A stretch of DNA of 64,000 nt from Marinococcus luteus_A (lineage in GTDB: Bacteria; Bacillota; Bacilli; Bacillales; Marinococcaceae): contig NZ_JAXRUV010000005.1 of NCBI RefSeq assembly GCF_034497705.1, forward strand, positions 1 through 64,000. The letters run 5' to 3'. The notes below the pieces were generated by a model, which saw nothing but the letters and a program-made list of their open reading frames with translations, was not told the DNA's origin and did not search any database. Position numbers and translations under genes: made by a program. Positions 34,188 through 42,624 of this stretch are shown piece after piece. Every line of letters starts with the position of its first letter. Position 1 is the first letter of the stretch.

Positions 34188-34851
34188 GCTGATCACCTCT
34201 TTCCATCTGTTCGAGAATTCCTGCAGCAAATTCCCCATGCGATCCGTTCATATGAGCTTCAATAACTCCGGCAGGAATCTGACGGAGTACAGCCTTCTGA
34301 ACTGTTTTTGATACGTTTTGCTCCTGGAGCCGTTTTTCAAGGTTTACTATCATCCGCAGCGTCTCTTCCACCGCTGTCTTATTTGCCGTTTCCACCTCTT
34401 GTTCGCTTCCTTCTATGACTGTGAAAGCGTTTCCCAGCCAGCTTTGGAGATATTTGCGATCACTGCTTCTGGAACTGTTAACGACAAAAACATTTTCTTC
34501 ACTGCCGGCTGCGGCTCTTTCGGCATGCCCCGCAAATTTGGCTGCGGCCTTCCGTACATGGGCAGGCACTTCCACCTGCTCGGTATAAAGCGACGTTGCC
34601 GGAATATATATGACAGTTCCCTCAGCCAAATACGGTCCGTGCCAGTAGATAAAATCTTTTATTCCATCCGGGGGCAGTGCTAAAAATATATAGGGATAAC
34701 GGGGAATCTCCAGCTCATTCACCTGTGAAATCTGCTTTGTTGTTTCCCTCATCCAGGCCTTTTCCCCGCCCCGGTACATCACAGAGACAGACGAAGGCTC
34801 ACTTTTCACTGCGACAAGCTTCGCCAGCCTCCCGGCTCCCACTACTAACAT
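34174..34851 (-). CDS. Rossmann-fold NAD(P)-binding protein resembling pyrroline-5-carboxylate reductase
   Basis: The 225-residue product starts with a dinucleotide-binding turn (MLVVGAGRLAKLV). It has YIFLALPPDGIKDFI at the expected strand position, where P5C reductase and ComER have a V/A-K-P-like segment. The C-terminal half is helical and probably dimerising. It is shorter than ProC and the catalytic region is not conserved, so the reaction is unknown. Its stop overlaps the pseudouridine synthase start. Nothing visible links it to proline synthesis. Confidence 0.6.
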   Translation of the reverse strand: MLVVGAGRLAKLVAVKSEPSSVSVMYRGGEKAWMRETTKQISQVNELEIPRYPYIFLALPPDGIKDFIYWHGPYLAEGTVIYIPATSLYTEQVEVPAHVRKAAAKFAGHAERAAAGSEENVFVVNSSRSSDRKYLQSWLGNAFTVIEGSEQEVETANKTAVEETLRMIVNLEKRLQEQNVSKTVQKAVLRQIPAGVIEAHMNGSHGEFAAGILEQMERGDQHENG

Positions 34852-34923
34852 TTTTGTTCCTCCAATATGTTTCGATAAGTTTCATTTAACACCTCAAAGC
34901 AGGTGCCCATTCACCAGTCTGAA

Positions 34924-34954
34924 AAAGAGACGTTGCTGTTAACAACGTCTCTTT
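34924..34954 (-). terminator. terminator of the FtsW-like gene
   Basis: AAAGAGACGTTG and CAACGTCTCTTT form a 12-bp stem around a 7-nt loop. On the minus strand it runs into TTTTTC. Confidence 0.85.
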
Positions 34955-34957
34955 ACA

Positions 34958-36109
34958 CTATGCGGAAGTTGGTTTATTGATCCCCTGATTCTGTACCCGG
35001 TCAAGCCGGTTGTTATTTCTGGAGATGTTTGCCAGAAGCCCAAGCATCCCCAGAGTTATTAATAAAGAGGAGCCTCCGTAGCTCAAAAGTGGAAATGGAA
35101 GGCCGGTAATCGGCATCATGCCCGCTACGGCTCCAGCATTAATGACAGCCTGGCTGAGGAGCTGGAAAACAATACCAAAAGCGAGGAGAGTGCCAAATTG
35201 TCCTTTAGCATTAAGGCCAATTTTTATGCCCCGCCAGGCGATAACACCCAACAGACCTACTACAAGCAGAACCCCGAAAATTCCAAGCTCTTCGGCGATA
35301 ATCGGAATAATAAAGTCTGTATGTGCCTCAGGAAGGTAATTCATTTTCTGCACGCTTTCGCCCAAACCGACACCGAACAGCCCGCCGTGGGCAATCGCAA
35401 TGTAGCTCTGAATCAGCTGAAAGCTACCTCCTCCGACCGCTTCTTCATTCGCAAACGGATCCATAAAGGATACAAGCCGGGCAAGGCGATAGGGCTCTGT
35501 CAGCGCAATATAAGCAAACAACGCTGCAGCCACCCCTCCGAGCATAAACATATGCCGAAACTTTGCTCCTGATAAAAAGACAATTACAATTGTGGTCATC
35601 ATCAGGGCCGCGGCTGTCCCGACGTCAGGCTGCATCACAATAAATCCAAGCAGCACGGCAACAACGACCAGTGGAGGCATGACCCCTTTCATGAACGAGT
35701 CAATATACTTTTGTTTCTGGGAATAAACCTGAGCCAGATAAATAATCAAACTCAATTTTACAAATTCCGCGGGCTGAATGTTTATCGGCCCAAAGCCGAT
35801 CCAGCTTTTCGCCCCGTTAACTTCATTGCCTATAACAAGCACAAGCATAAGTAAAAACACGGATATTCCTATGAGTAACGGTGTTGTTTTTTTCCATTTT
35901 TCATAAGGTACATGCATCATAAAAGCAAAACCCACCGTGCCTAATGCCACCCACATAATTTGTCGCTTTAAAAAGTGAGCAGCATCATCATAAGCCCTCA
36001 TCCCTAAGGGAAAACTAGCACTATACACCATGATTATGCCCATTAATGTAAGAAGCGCAATAGCACCAATTAAAATCCAGTCATAATCTTTATATCTCCA
36101 CGTTTTCAT
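34958..36109 (-). CDS. SEDS-family peptidoglycan polymerase (FtsW/SpoVE/RodA-like)
   Basis: SEDS proteins polymerise lipid II glycans together with a class B PBP. The 383-residue product has about ten membrane segments and the signatures GAKSWIGFGPINIQPAEFVKLSLI, MQPDVGTAAA, QSYIAIAHGGLFGVGLGES, EAHTDFI...AEELGIFG and PFPLLSYGGSS near the C-terminus. These place it closer to FtsW/SpoVE than RodA, but which paralogue is uncertain. It lies downstream of the ytgP flippase, so precursor export and polymerisation genes sit together. Confidence 0.9.
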   Translation of the reverse strand: MKTWRYKDYDWILIGAIALLTLMGIIMVYSASFPLGMRAYDDAAHFLKRQIMWVALGTVGFAFMMHVPYEKWKKTTPLLIGISVFLLMLVLVIGNEVNGAKSWIGFGPINIQPAEFVKLSLIIYLAQVYSQKQKYIDSFMKGVMPPLVVVAVLLGFIVMQPDVGTAAALMMTTIVIVFLSGAKFRHMFMLGGVAAALFAYIALTEPYRLARLVSFMDPFANEEAVGGGSFQLIQSYIAIAHGGLFGVGLGESVQKMNYLPEAHTDFIIPIIAEELGIFGVLLVVGLLGVIAWRGIKIGLNAKGQFGTLLAFGIVFQLLSQAVINAGAVAGMMPITGLPFPLLSYGGSSLLITLGMLGLLANISRNNNRLDRVQNQGINKPTSA

Positions 36110-36231
36110 GTTTCACCTCTAATGCCGCACCATTAGCGAAGCGGCTTGATGCATTTGTCTTATTTCCATAAAGTGTATTAATTATATCACCATCCTTGCC
36201 TGAACAAAAGATTAGAAAGCAGGAGTTTTCT

Positions 36232-37836
36232 CTACGCCGAAAAGCGTTTTCCAAGTACTTTTTCCGCCAGCCCACTCTTCATTGCAAGGGCCATAAACAG
36301 CACCCCGCCGACACCGACACTGATGATTTCCACCATAAATAAATCCACCCAGCCGCTTCCAGCAAATAAAACTTCCATGCCGTTTCTTGTAATTAAGACG
36401 CCAATGCCCATTACTGCAGATAGAAGAACTACTGTACCTGCCCGGCGCGAGACCCCTCCGAAATGAAAACCGGTAAACTTCGCAATCGCCCAGGCGTTAA
36501 ATATTACTCCACATGTAAATCCAATAATTGTGCTGTAAATTCCACCGACCGGTCCAAGAAGCAAAAGAAGAACGTACGCACTGATAATTTTCACCAGTAA
36601 ACCGAGCATCAGAGAAGCAATGGCATATTTCTGGCGGTTGATTCCCTGCAGCACTGCCGCACTCACTGAGAAAAGGGAGAAAACGATCGCCGCATACGCA
36701 TAATGCTGCAGCACATAGCTGCCTATTTCCAGTGACTCTGTTCCAAACAACACGCCAAATGTTGGCCTCGCAAGAAGTGACAATCCAACCGCAGCAGGCA
36801 CCGATAAAAACAAAATCACCTGGTAAGTCTGCGTAATCTGGCGTTGAAGCAAATCCTGATCATTGCCTGTAAAGGATTTTGTAATGGTTGGGATAAGGGT
36901 GATTGACATTGCGGTGGCTATTGCTACCGGTATGAGAATCAGCTTATGGGAAGAGCCTGCAAATGCGCCGTAAGCGGTCTGAATCTGGCCGGATGTCCAT
37001 TCTCCGGTTTGCTCCAGCGCCCGGGTGAAGGTGAACATGTCCACCATCTGAAACAGTGGAATGGCAAGTCCGACGAGGGACAACGGCAGCGCGTACCGGA
37101 TGAGTTCACTGTACATGCTTGTTAAGGGAAGGTCACTCGATACTGTGCTTCCAGCCTGTTCCCGCTGCAAAAATCGCTGTCGTTTTTTCCAGTAAAAAAT
37201 CAGTACGCCCATGCTTGCCAGCCCGCCGACAAATGCTCCGAAGGTGGCAAAGCCAATAGCTGTTCCAAGATTTCCATCGACAGCATACAGAATAAACAAA
37301 GCCATGGCCAAAATGAATACAATCCGTACAATTTGCTCTATAACCTGAGAGACCGCTGTCGGACCCATTGACTGGTGCCCCTGAAAAAAACCTCTCATAA
37401 TTGCCATCGTTGGAATAATCATTAAAGCAAAGCTGACCATGCGGATTGTAAATACAACATCGTCTGAGGTGAAAGCTTCACTCGAATCAAACGATATTAA
37501 ATTTACGATAAGCGGAGCACCGAAAAATAAAATAAGGAACGCAGCAATTCCGGTAAGAGTCATAAAAAAAAGACCCGACTTAAACAACCTTCGGCCTGTT
37601 TCAAAATCCCCCATCGCGTTATATTTGGATACAAACTTTGACATAGCCATCGGTATCCCCAGTGTAGCTACGCTAAGCATTAATGTGTACGGCTGGTAGC
37701 CGTATTGATAAAGTGCGATTCCCTGCTGGCCAACCATGGCTGCGAAAGGAAATATGTAAATCATTCCTAAAAATTTTGAAATAAACGTCGCTATGCTTAA
37801 AAGAAGCGTTCCCCGCAAAAATTTTGAATCAGACAT
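36232..37836 (-). CDS. ytgP: YtgP, MurJ/MVF-superfamily lipid II flippase candidate
   Basis: The 534-residue product has about 14 membrane segments typical of the MOP exporter (polysaccharide synthase/MATE) superfamily. The N-terminus LRGTLLLSIATFISKFLGMIYIFP and the following YQPYTLMLSVATLGIPMAMSKFVS match B. subtilis YtgP, which can act as the lipid II flippase. The start at 37836 (MSDSKFLRG) fits the family, with GGAG 12 nt upstream. The ATG six codons earlier has no site. A 122-bp gap leads to the FtsW-like gene. Confidence 0.9.
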   Translation of the reverse strand: MSDSKFLRGTLLLSIATFISKFLGMIYIFPFAAMVGQQGIALYQYGYQPYTLMLSVATLGIPMAMSKFVSKYNAMGDFETGRRLFKSGLFFMTLTGIAAFLILFFGAPLIVNLISFDSSEAFTSDDVVFTIRMVSFALMIIPTMAIMRGFFQGHQSMGPTAVSQVIEQIVRIVFILAMALFILYAVDGNLGTAIGFATFGAFVGGLASMGVLIFYWKKRQRFLQREQAGSTVSSDLPLTSMYSELIRYALPLSLVGLAIPLFQMVDMFTFTRALEQTGEWTSGQIQTAYGAFAGSSHKLILIPVAIATAMSITLIPTITKSFTGNDQDLLQRQITQTYQVILFLSVPAAVGLSLLARPTFGVLFGTESLEIGSYVLQHYAYAAIVFSLFSVSAAVLQGINRQKYAIASLMLGLLVKIISAYVLLLLLGPVGGIYSTIIGFTCGVIFNAWAIAKFTGFHFGGVSRRAGTVVLLSAVMGIGVLITRNGMEVLFAGSGWVDLFMVEIISVGVGGVLFMALAMKSGLAEKVLGKRFSA

Positions 37837-37949
37837 TCTTATGTTCAGCTCCATCGTGTAATCGTCTTTTGCTCTCTATGCGAATTTTACCATACTATTT
37901 TCCATTCTGGCGTCCCTTTGCCTGAAAATTAATACCGGAGGCAAAAGAA

Positions 37950-37976
37950 AGCGCCCGTTCTGGATAAACGGGCGTA
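37950..37976 (-). terminator. terminator after yjbQ
   Basis: CGCCCGTT and AACGGGCG pair around a 7-nt loop just 3' of yjbQ, with a T-rich tract on the minus strand. Confidence 0.75.
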
Positions 37977-37983
37977 CTTTTTA

Positions 37984-38388
37984 TTATACATCACTTAATC
38001 CTTTAATATAAAACGTTCGCTTTCGCGGACCGTCAAATTCACAAAAATAGATGCCCTGCCATGTGCCGAGCACTAGCTCTCCCTGCTCTACTATGACTGT
38101 CTGCTGCGTTCCCATCGTACTCGCTTTTAAGTGCGAAGCAGAGTTCCCCTCGGCATGCCGGTATTTTTCATGCTCCCAGGGATACACTTCATTGAGACGC
38201 ATAAGCATATCATGCTGGACGTTTGGATCAGCGTTTTCATTTACAGTAATTCCGGCCGTCGTATGCGGAGAATAGACGATCACCGCCCCGTGGTCGAGTC
38301 CCTCCTCCTTCACGTACATACGGATCTTCTCGGTAACATCTATCATTTCTGCATGTTCATTTGTAGATAGTTCAAGCTTTCGCAGCAT
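37984..38388 (-). CDS. yjbQ: YjbQ/UPF0047 family protein
   Basis: The 134-residue product carries the UPF0047 signature: SPHTTAGITVNENADPNV, YRHAEGNSASHLKAST and GTWQGIYFCEFDGPRKR. E. coli YjbQ has weak thiamine-phosphate synthase activity, but the physiological role is unclear. A strong AAAGGAGG site precedes the ATG. It is divergent from ytfP. Confidence 0.9.
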   Translation of the reverse strand: MLRKLELSTNEHAEMIDVTEKIRMYVKEEGLDHGAVIVYSPHTTAGITVNENADPNVQHDMLMRLNEVYPWEHEKYRHAEGNSASHLKASTMGTQQTVIVEQGELVLGTWQGIYFCEFDGPRKRTFYIKGLSDV

Positions 38389-38408
38389 TGGAGCCGCCTC
38401 CTTTATCC

Positions 38409-38437
38409 TTGTGTAAAAATAAATTTTCTCTTATGAT
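38409..38437 (+). promoter_or_regulatory. sigma-A promoter of ytfP
   Basis: TTGTGT (38409-38414) and TATGAT (38432-38437) are spaced 17 nt, about 80 nt upstream of ytfP. Confidence 0.55.
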
Positions 38438-38519
38438 ACAATACAGCTATTATAACCGATTACGAAGCATTTTAATCTTCATGAGCTATGCTTCGCAGTC
38501 GTAAGGAGAGAATGAATAA

Positions 38520-39815
38520 ATGACGAACGTCATTGTTATCGGCGGCGGCCCTGCAGGCTTAATGGCCTCGGTTGCTGCCGCAAAGCACGGCGCCGATGTT
38601 ACGTTAATAGATAAGGGATCGAAGCTTGGAAGAAAGCTCGCCATTTCCGGCGGCGGCCGCTGCAACGTCACAAATCGCATGGAACGAAAAGAACTGATCG
38701 AACACATTCCCGGCAACGGCAAATTTATGCACAGCCCATTTTCCATCTTTGATAATGAAAATATTATCCGCTTTTTCGAAAATCTTGGTATCGACCTGAA
38801 GGAAGAAGACATGGGCCGGATGTTTCCTATTAATGATAAAGCTATTACCGTCGTGAATACGCTGCTTGACGAAATGGAACGGCTCGGGGTCCAGACACGG
38901 ACCAACACCAAAGTCGCTTCCATCGATTATGGCAATACCAAGGTCCAGGGGCTTTATTTAGAGGACGGCACCTACCTTCAGGCTGACCGCGTTATTATTG
39001 CATCCGGAGGCAAGTCCGTACCCAAAACCGGTTCCACCGGAGACGGCTATCCCTGGGCGGAGGCGGCCGGGCATACAATTACGGAGCTGTATCCAACGGA
39101 GGTGCCTATTACTTCTCCCGCTGTTTATATCCAGGACCGCACGCTTCAGGGAATTTCGCTTTCCGGTGTCGCCCTGACAGTTTACCGGCCGGGCGGCAAA
39201 GCTATTAAAACTCATACCGGCGATATGATCTTTACCCATTTTGGTGTTTCCGGACCGATCGGTTTGAGATGCAGCCAGTATGTGGTGAAAGCCTTAAAAA
39301 AATACAAAGCCGATCAGATAGAGCTCGGCCTTTCCCTTTATCCCGAGGAAAACCATGAATCCATGTTTCAGCGCCTTGTTTCGCTGAAAAAAACACATGA
39401 AGCAAAAACGGTTAAAAATGCCCTGAAGGGACTCACTACGGAACGACTGCTGCTGTTTTTCCTGCAGGAAGCAGGCATTTCCAGCACGATGACCATCGGT
39501 GAGGCAGCGAACAAAAAACTGCGTGCCCTTGCTCTCTTGTTTACCGATTTTCGTTTCCCGGCAGATGGAACGCTTTCCATCGAAGAAGCATTTGTAACCG
39601 GCGGCGGGGTATCCATCAAAGAAGTGTTTCCAAAACGGCTTGAATCCAGGCTGAAAAGCGGATTATTTTTCTGTGGGGAAATTTTAGACATTCACGGATA
39701 CACTGGTGGCTTTAACATTACCTGTGCCTTCTCCACTGGCTATACCGCCGGAAAGTCCGCGTCCGAACAGCCAACTGAGCAATCCGAAAAACACCCTTCC
39801 TATTCAAAAAGCTGA
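38520..39815 (+). CDS. ytfP: YtfP, HI0933/BaiN-type FAD-dependent oxidoreductase
   Basis: The 431-residue flavoprotein opens with the FAD motif VIVIGGGPAGLMASVAAAKHG. The family-specific KLAISGGGRCNVTN, ASGGKSVPKTGSTGDGYPWA, MIFTHFGVSGP and the C-terminal GEILDIHGYTGGFNITCAFSTG follow. The reaction is unknown; some relatives reduce bile-acid intermediates or 2-enoates. It ends at a terminator shared with convergent leuS. Confidence 0.92.
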   Translation: MTNVIVIGGGPAGLMASVAAAKHGADVTLIDKGSKLGRKLAISGGGRCNVTNRMERKELIEHIPGNGKFMHSPFSIFDNENIIRFFENLGIDLKEEDMGRMFPINDKAITVVNTLLDEMERLGVQTRTNTKVASIDYGNTKVQGLYLEDGTYLQADRVIIASGGKSVPKTGSTGDGYPWAEAAGHTITELYPTEVPITSPAVYIQDRTLQGISLSGVALTVYRPGGKAIKTHTGDMIFTHFGVSGPIGLRCSQYVVKALKKYKADQIELGLSLYPEENHESMFQRLVSLKKTHEAKTVKNALKGLTTERLLLFFLQEAGISSTMTIGEAANKKLRALALLFTDFRFPADGTLSIEEAFVTGGGVSIKEVFPKRLESRLKSGLFFCGEILDIHGYTGGFNITCAFSTGYTAGKSASEQPTEQSEKHPSYSKS

Positions 39816-39842
39816 CCGCTAATGCGGCCAGCTTTTTTTAAT
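39806..39842. terminator. bidirectional terminator between ytfP and leuS
   Basis: AAAAAGCTG and CAGCTTTTT enclose an inner GCCGCATT/ACCGCTAATGCGGC-type stem, with T runs on both strands. The leuS stop codon (39838-39840) lies in its tail. Confidence 0.85.
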
Positions 39843-42258
39843 TAGCTACAATATTTACAAGTTTTCCTGGAATGGCAATGACTTTTCGCACTGTCTTTCC
39901 TTCAAGCTCCTGCACAATTTTTTCCTGCTCCATTGCCGTCGATTCGAGGTCCTTTTCATCAGCATCTCTTGGCACCACTGCTTTTGCCCGAAGTTTACCG
40001 TTGACCTGAATAATGATTTCAATTTCCTCTTCAATGAGCATCTGTTCATCGTGTACCGGCCAACTGCTTCTTGAAACCGAATGTTTTTCCCCTAGACGGC
40101 TCCACAACTCTTCGGCCAGGTGAGGAGCGATAGCGCTCAGCAGCTGAAGAAATCCTTTTAATTCCTTTTTCGGCAGCATCTCCTGCTTGTTCGCTTCGTT
40201 GACAAAGACCATCAGCTGACTGATGCCGGTATTAAACCGCAGTTCAGTGAATTCTTCAGTTACCTTTTTCACCGTCTGATGATACGTTCGTGCAAACGAT
40301 TCCGATGCTTCCTCCTCCCGAATCTCCGGACGGATAGATCCTTCGTCGGTTACAAATAAGCGCCAGATCCTGTCCAAGAAACGTCTCGCTCCGTCCAGGC
40401 CGCTGTTGGACCAGGCAATCGAAGCGTCAAGCGGGCCCATAAACATTTCATACAACCGCAGCGTATCTGCCCCGTGGGTACGAATGATTTCATCCGGGTT
40501 CACGACATTCCCTTTTGACTTACTCATTTTTTCATTGTTTTCCCCGAGAATCATTCCCTGGTTGTACAGCCGCTGGAACGGCTCTTTTGTAGGCACAACT
40601 CCGATATCATATAAAAACTTGTGCCAAAAACGTGCGTACAGCAGGTGGAGCACTGCGTGTTCTGCGCCACCGATATATAAATCAACCGGCAGCCATTTCT
40701 CCAGCGCTTCTTTCGAAGCAAGCTCTTCATCGTTATCCGGATCAGCAAAACGCAGGAAGTACCAGCAGCTGCCGGCCCACTGCGGCATAGTATTTGTTTC
40801 CCGGCGTCCTTTCATACCCGTTTCCGGATCAGTGACCTCCAGCCATTCCGTATTGGTGGCAAGCGGTGATTCACCTGTGCCTGAAGGACGGAACTCATCC
40901 ATTTCCGGAAGCTCGAGCGGCAGCTCTTCTTTCGGAAGCGTCGTCATCGAACCGTCCTCCCAGTGAATAACCGGAATCGGCTCTCCCCAGTACCGCTGGC
41001 GACTGAAGAGCCAGTCACGCAGGCGGTAGGTTGTTTTTTTCCGACCAATATCTTTTTCTTCAAGCCATTCGAGCATTTTTCCAATAGCTTCGTCTTTATA
41101 TAAACCGTTCAGAAACTCGGACCTTACATGCGGCCCGTCCTCCGTATACGCTTCCTTGGACGTGTCTCCGCCTTCAACCACTTCCACGATCGGAAGATCG
41201 AATGTTTTCGCAAATTCGTAGTCCCGCTCATCATGCGCCGGCACGGCCATAATCGCTCCACTGCCGTATGTAGCGAGAACGTAATCGGCTATCCAGATTG
41301 GCATTTTCTCCCCATTTACCGGGTTGATGGCGTAGGAGCCTGTAAATACGCCGGATTTTTCCTTTTGCAGCTCTGTGCGTTCAAGATCACTTTTCATGGC
41401 TGCATCATGCTGGTAGTTTTCTACAGCTTCCTTCTGCTCCGGCGCAGTAATTTCCTCTACGTACTCATGCTCCGGGGCAAACACACAGTAGGTCGCTCCA
41501 AACAAAGTGTCCGGACGGGTCGTAAAAACGTCAAATGAGAGATCCTTCCCTTCAACGTGAAAGGTCAGCTCCGCCCCCTCCGAACGGCCGATCCAGTTGC
41601 GCTGCATTTCTTTAATGCTGTCCGGCCAGTCCAGGCCGTCCAGGTCTTCAAGCAGACGATCGGCATAGGCTGTAATTTTGAGCATCCACTGCTTCATCGG
41701 CCGGCGTTCCACCGGATGGCCGCCGCGCTCACTTTTCCCATCGATCACTTCTTCATTGGCAAGGACTGTTCCAAGCGCCGGGCACCAGTTGACCGGCACC
41801 TCGTCAATATAAGCGAGACCGTGTTCATACAGCTTTGTGAAAATCCACTGGGTCCATTTGTAGTAATGGGGATCTGTCGTGTTAATTTCCCTGGCCCAGT
41901 CATAGGAGAAGCCCAGTTCTTTAATTTGGCGTTTGAAATTGGCAATGTTCGCCTGAGTGAATTCCCGGGGATTTTTTCCGGTATCGAGCGCGAACTGCTC
42001 CGCCGGCAGGCCAAAAGCGTCCCATCCCATCGGATGCAGCACATCGTAGCCCTGCATGCGTTTCATTCTTGATGTGATGTCTGTTGCCGTATAGCCTTCA
42101 GGATGGCCGACGTGCAGGCCGGCTCCGGAAGGATAAGGAAACATATCCAGTGCATAATATTTCGGGGCGCCGGTATCTGCGTTGGATACGGCAAAGATTT
42201 CATTTTCCTCCCAGTATGACTGCCATTTAGGTTCTATCTGTTGGTGGGGATATGCCAT
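39838..42258 (-). CDS. leuS: leucyl-tRNA synthetase
   Basis: LeuRS charges tRNA-Leu and edits misactivated norvaline and isoleucine. The 806-residue product shows the HIGH-like motif PSGAGLHVGHPEGYTATD, the KMSKS loop (NNEKMSKSKGNVV), the CP1 editing insertion with TTRPDTLFGATY and AVPAHDERD, and a C-terminal tRNA-binding domain. The ATG at 42258 follows GGAGG. The extension to 42291 lies in the leader. A strong promoter and a terminator-bearing leader of about 230 nt precede it, suggesting attenuation control. Confidence 0.97.
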   Translation of the reverse strand: MAYPHQQIEPKWQSYWEENEIFAVSNADTGAPKYYALDMFPYPSGAGLHVGHPEGYTATDITSRMKRMQGYDVLHPMGWDAFGLPAEQFALDTGKNPREFTQANIANFKRQIKELGFSYDWAREINTTDPHYYKWTQWIFTKLYEHGLAYIDEVPVNWCPALGTVLANEEVIDGKSERGGHPVERRPMKQWMLKITAYADRLLEDLDGLDWPDSIKEMQRNWIGRSEGAELTFHVEGKDLSFDVFTTRPDTLFGATYCVFAPEHEYVEEITAPEQKEAVENYQHDAAMKSDLERTELQKEKSGVFTGSYAINPVNGEKMPIWIADYVLATYGSGAIMAVPAHDERDYEFAKTFDLPIVEVVEGGDTSKEAYTEDGPHVRSEFLNGLYKDEAIGKMLEWLEEKDIGRKKTTYRLRDWLFSRQRYWGEPIPVIHWEDGSMTTLPKEELPLELPEMDEFRPSGTGESPLATNTEWLEVTDPETGMKGRRETNTMPQWAGSCWYFLRFADPDNDEELASKEALEKWLPVDLYIGGAEHAVLHLLYARFWHKFLYDIGVVPTKEPFQRLYNQGMILGENNEKMSKSKGNVVNPDEIIRTHGADTLRLYEMFMGPLDASIAWSNSGLDGARRFLDRIWRLFVTDEGSIRPEIREEEASESFARTYHQTVKKVTEEFTELRFNTGISQLMVFVNEANKQEMLPKKELKGFLQLLSAIAPHLAEELWSRLGEKHSVSRSSWPVHDEQMLIEEEIEIIIQVNGKLRAKAVVPRDADEKDLESTAMEQEKIVQELEGKTVRKVIAIPGKLVNIVAN

Positions 42259-42490
42259 GATTGTCGTTCCTCCTTTAAATAGTTGGAGCATCTGTACTCA
42301 TTTTATCTGTAAAAAAAGCCTCTCTCCCAGCTGGAAAGCAGGGACGAGAGGCTTAAATTCCACGAAACAAACGGCGGGACGCGCACACGCCACTCAAGTG
42401 CGTTTCCGACTCTGACGCTTCGCTCACCCGTTTTCGTCAAGCGTCTGCTGGGTGCATAACGATAAACAAAGTACGCCGATATTCAATACT
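42259..42490 (-). promoter_or_regulatory. leuS 5' leader with intrinsic terminator (T-box-like attenuator candidate)
   Basis: The transcript from about 42488 to leuS is rich in inverted repeats, such as GACGCTT/AAGCGTC and CACCC/GGGTG. It ends in the terminator AAGCCTCTC ... GAGAGGCTTTTTTT (42311-42354). The 5' arm contains CTCGTCCCT, as in many T-box terminators. A canonical TGGN-ACCGCG antiterminator bulge is not found, so the class is unproven. Confidence 0.5.
42311..42354 (-). terminator. leader terminator upstream of leuS
   Basis: AAGCCTCTC and GAGAGGCTT form the base of a long stem with an inner CCCTGC/AGCTGGG part, followed by seven T on the minus strand. It is located between promoter and gene, not after a gene. 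Confidence 0.8.
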
Positions 42491-42494
42491 TGAT

Positions 42495-42523
42495 ATTTTA
42501 TGAATTTATCCCCCTGCTGTCAA
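42495..42523 (-). promoter_or_regulatory. sigma-A promoter of leuS
   Basis: Perfect TTGACA (42523-42518) and TAAAAT (42500-42495) are spaced 17 nt on the minus strand. Confidence 0.75.
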
Positions 42524-42554
42524 GCCTTTCTACGTGGTTCTTTTCCTTTGTGCT

Positions 42555-42583
42555 TTGGGAATGCAGGCAAAACATGCTAAAAT
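42555..42583 (+). promoter_or_regulatory. sigma-A promoter of mnmL-mnmM
   Basis: TTGGGA (42555-42560) and an extended -10 TGCTAAAAT (TAAAAT 42578-42583) are spaced 17 nt, 42 nt upstream of the start codon and divergent from the leuS promoter. Confidence 0.65.
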
Positions 42584-42624
42584 GAGAAGGAATATTTTAT
42601 GCACGATGGAAGGAGAGGCTCTTC

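Noticed and set aside
36090..36275. 61-codon minus-strand ORF between ytgP and the FtsW-like gene
   Set aside because: It spans the end of ytgP and the leader of the next gene and has no binding site or recognisable motif.
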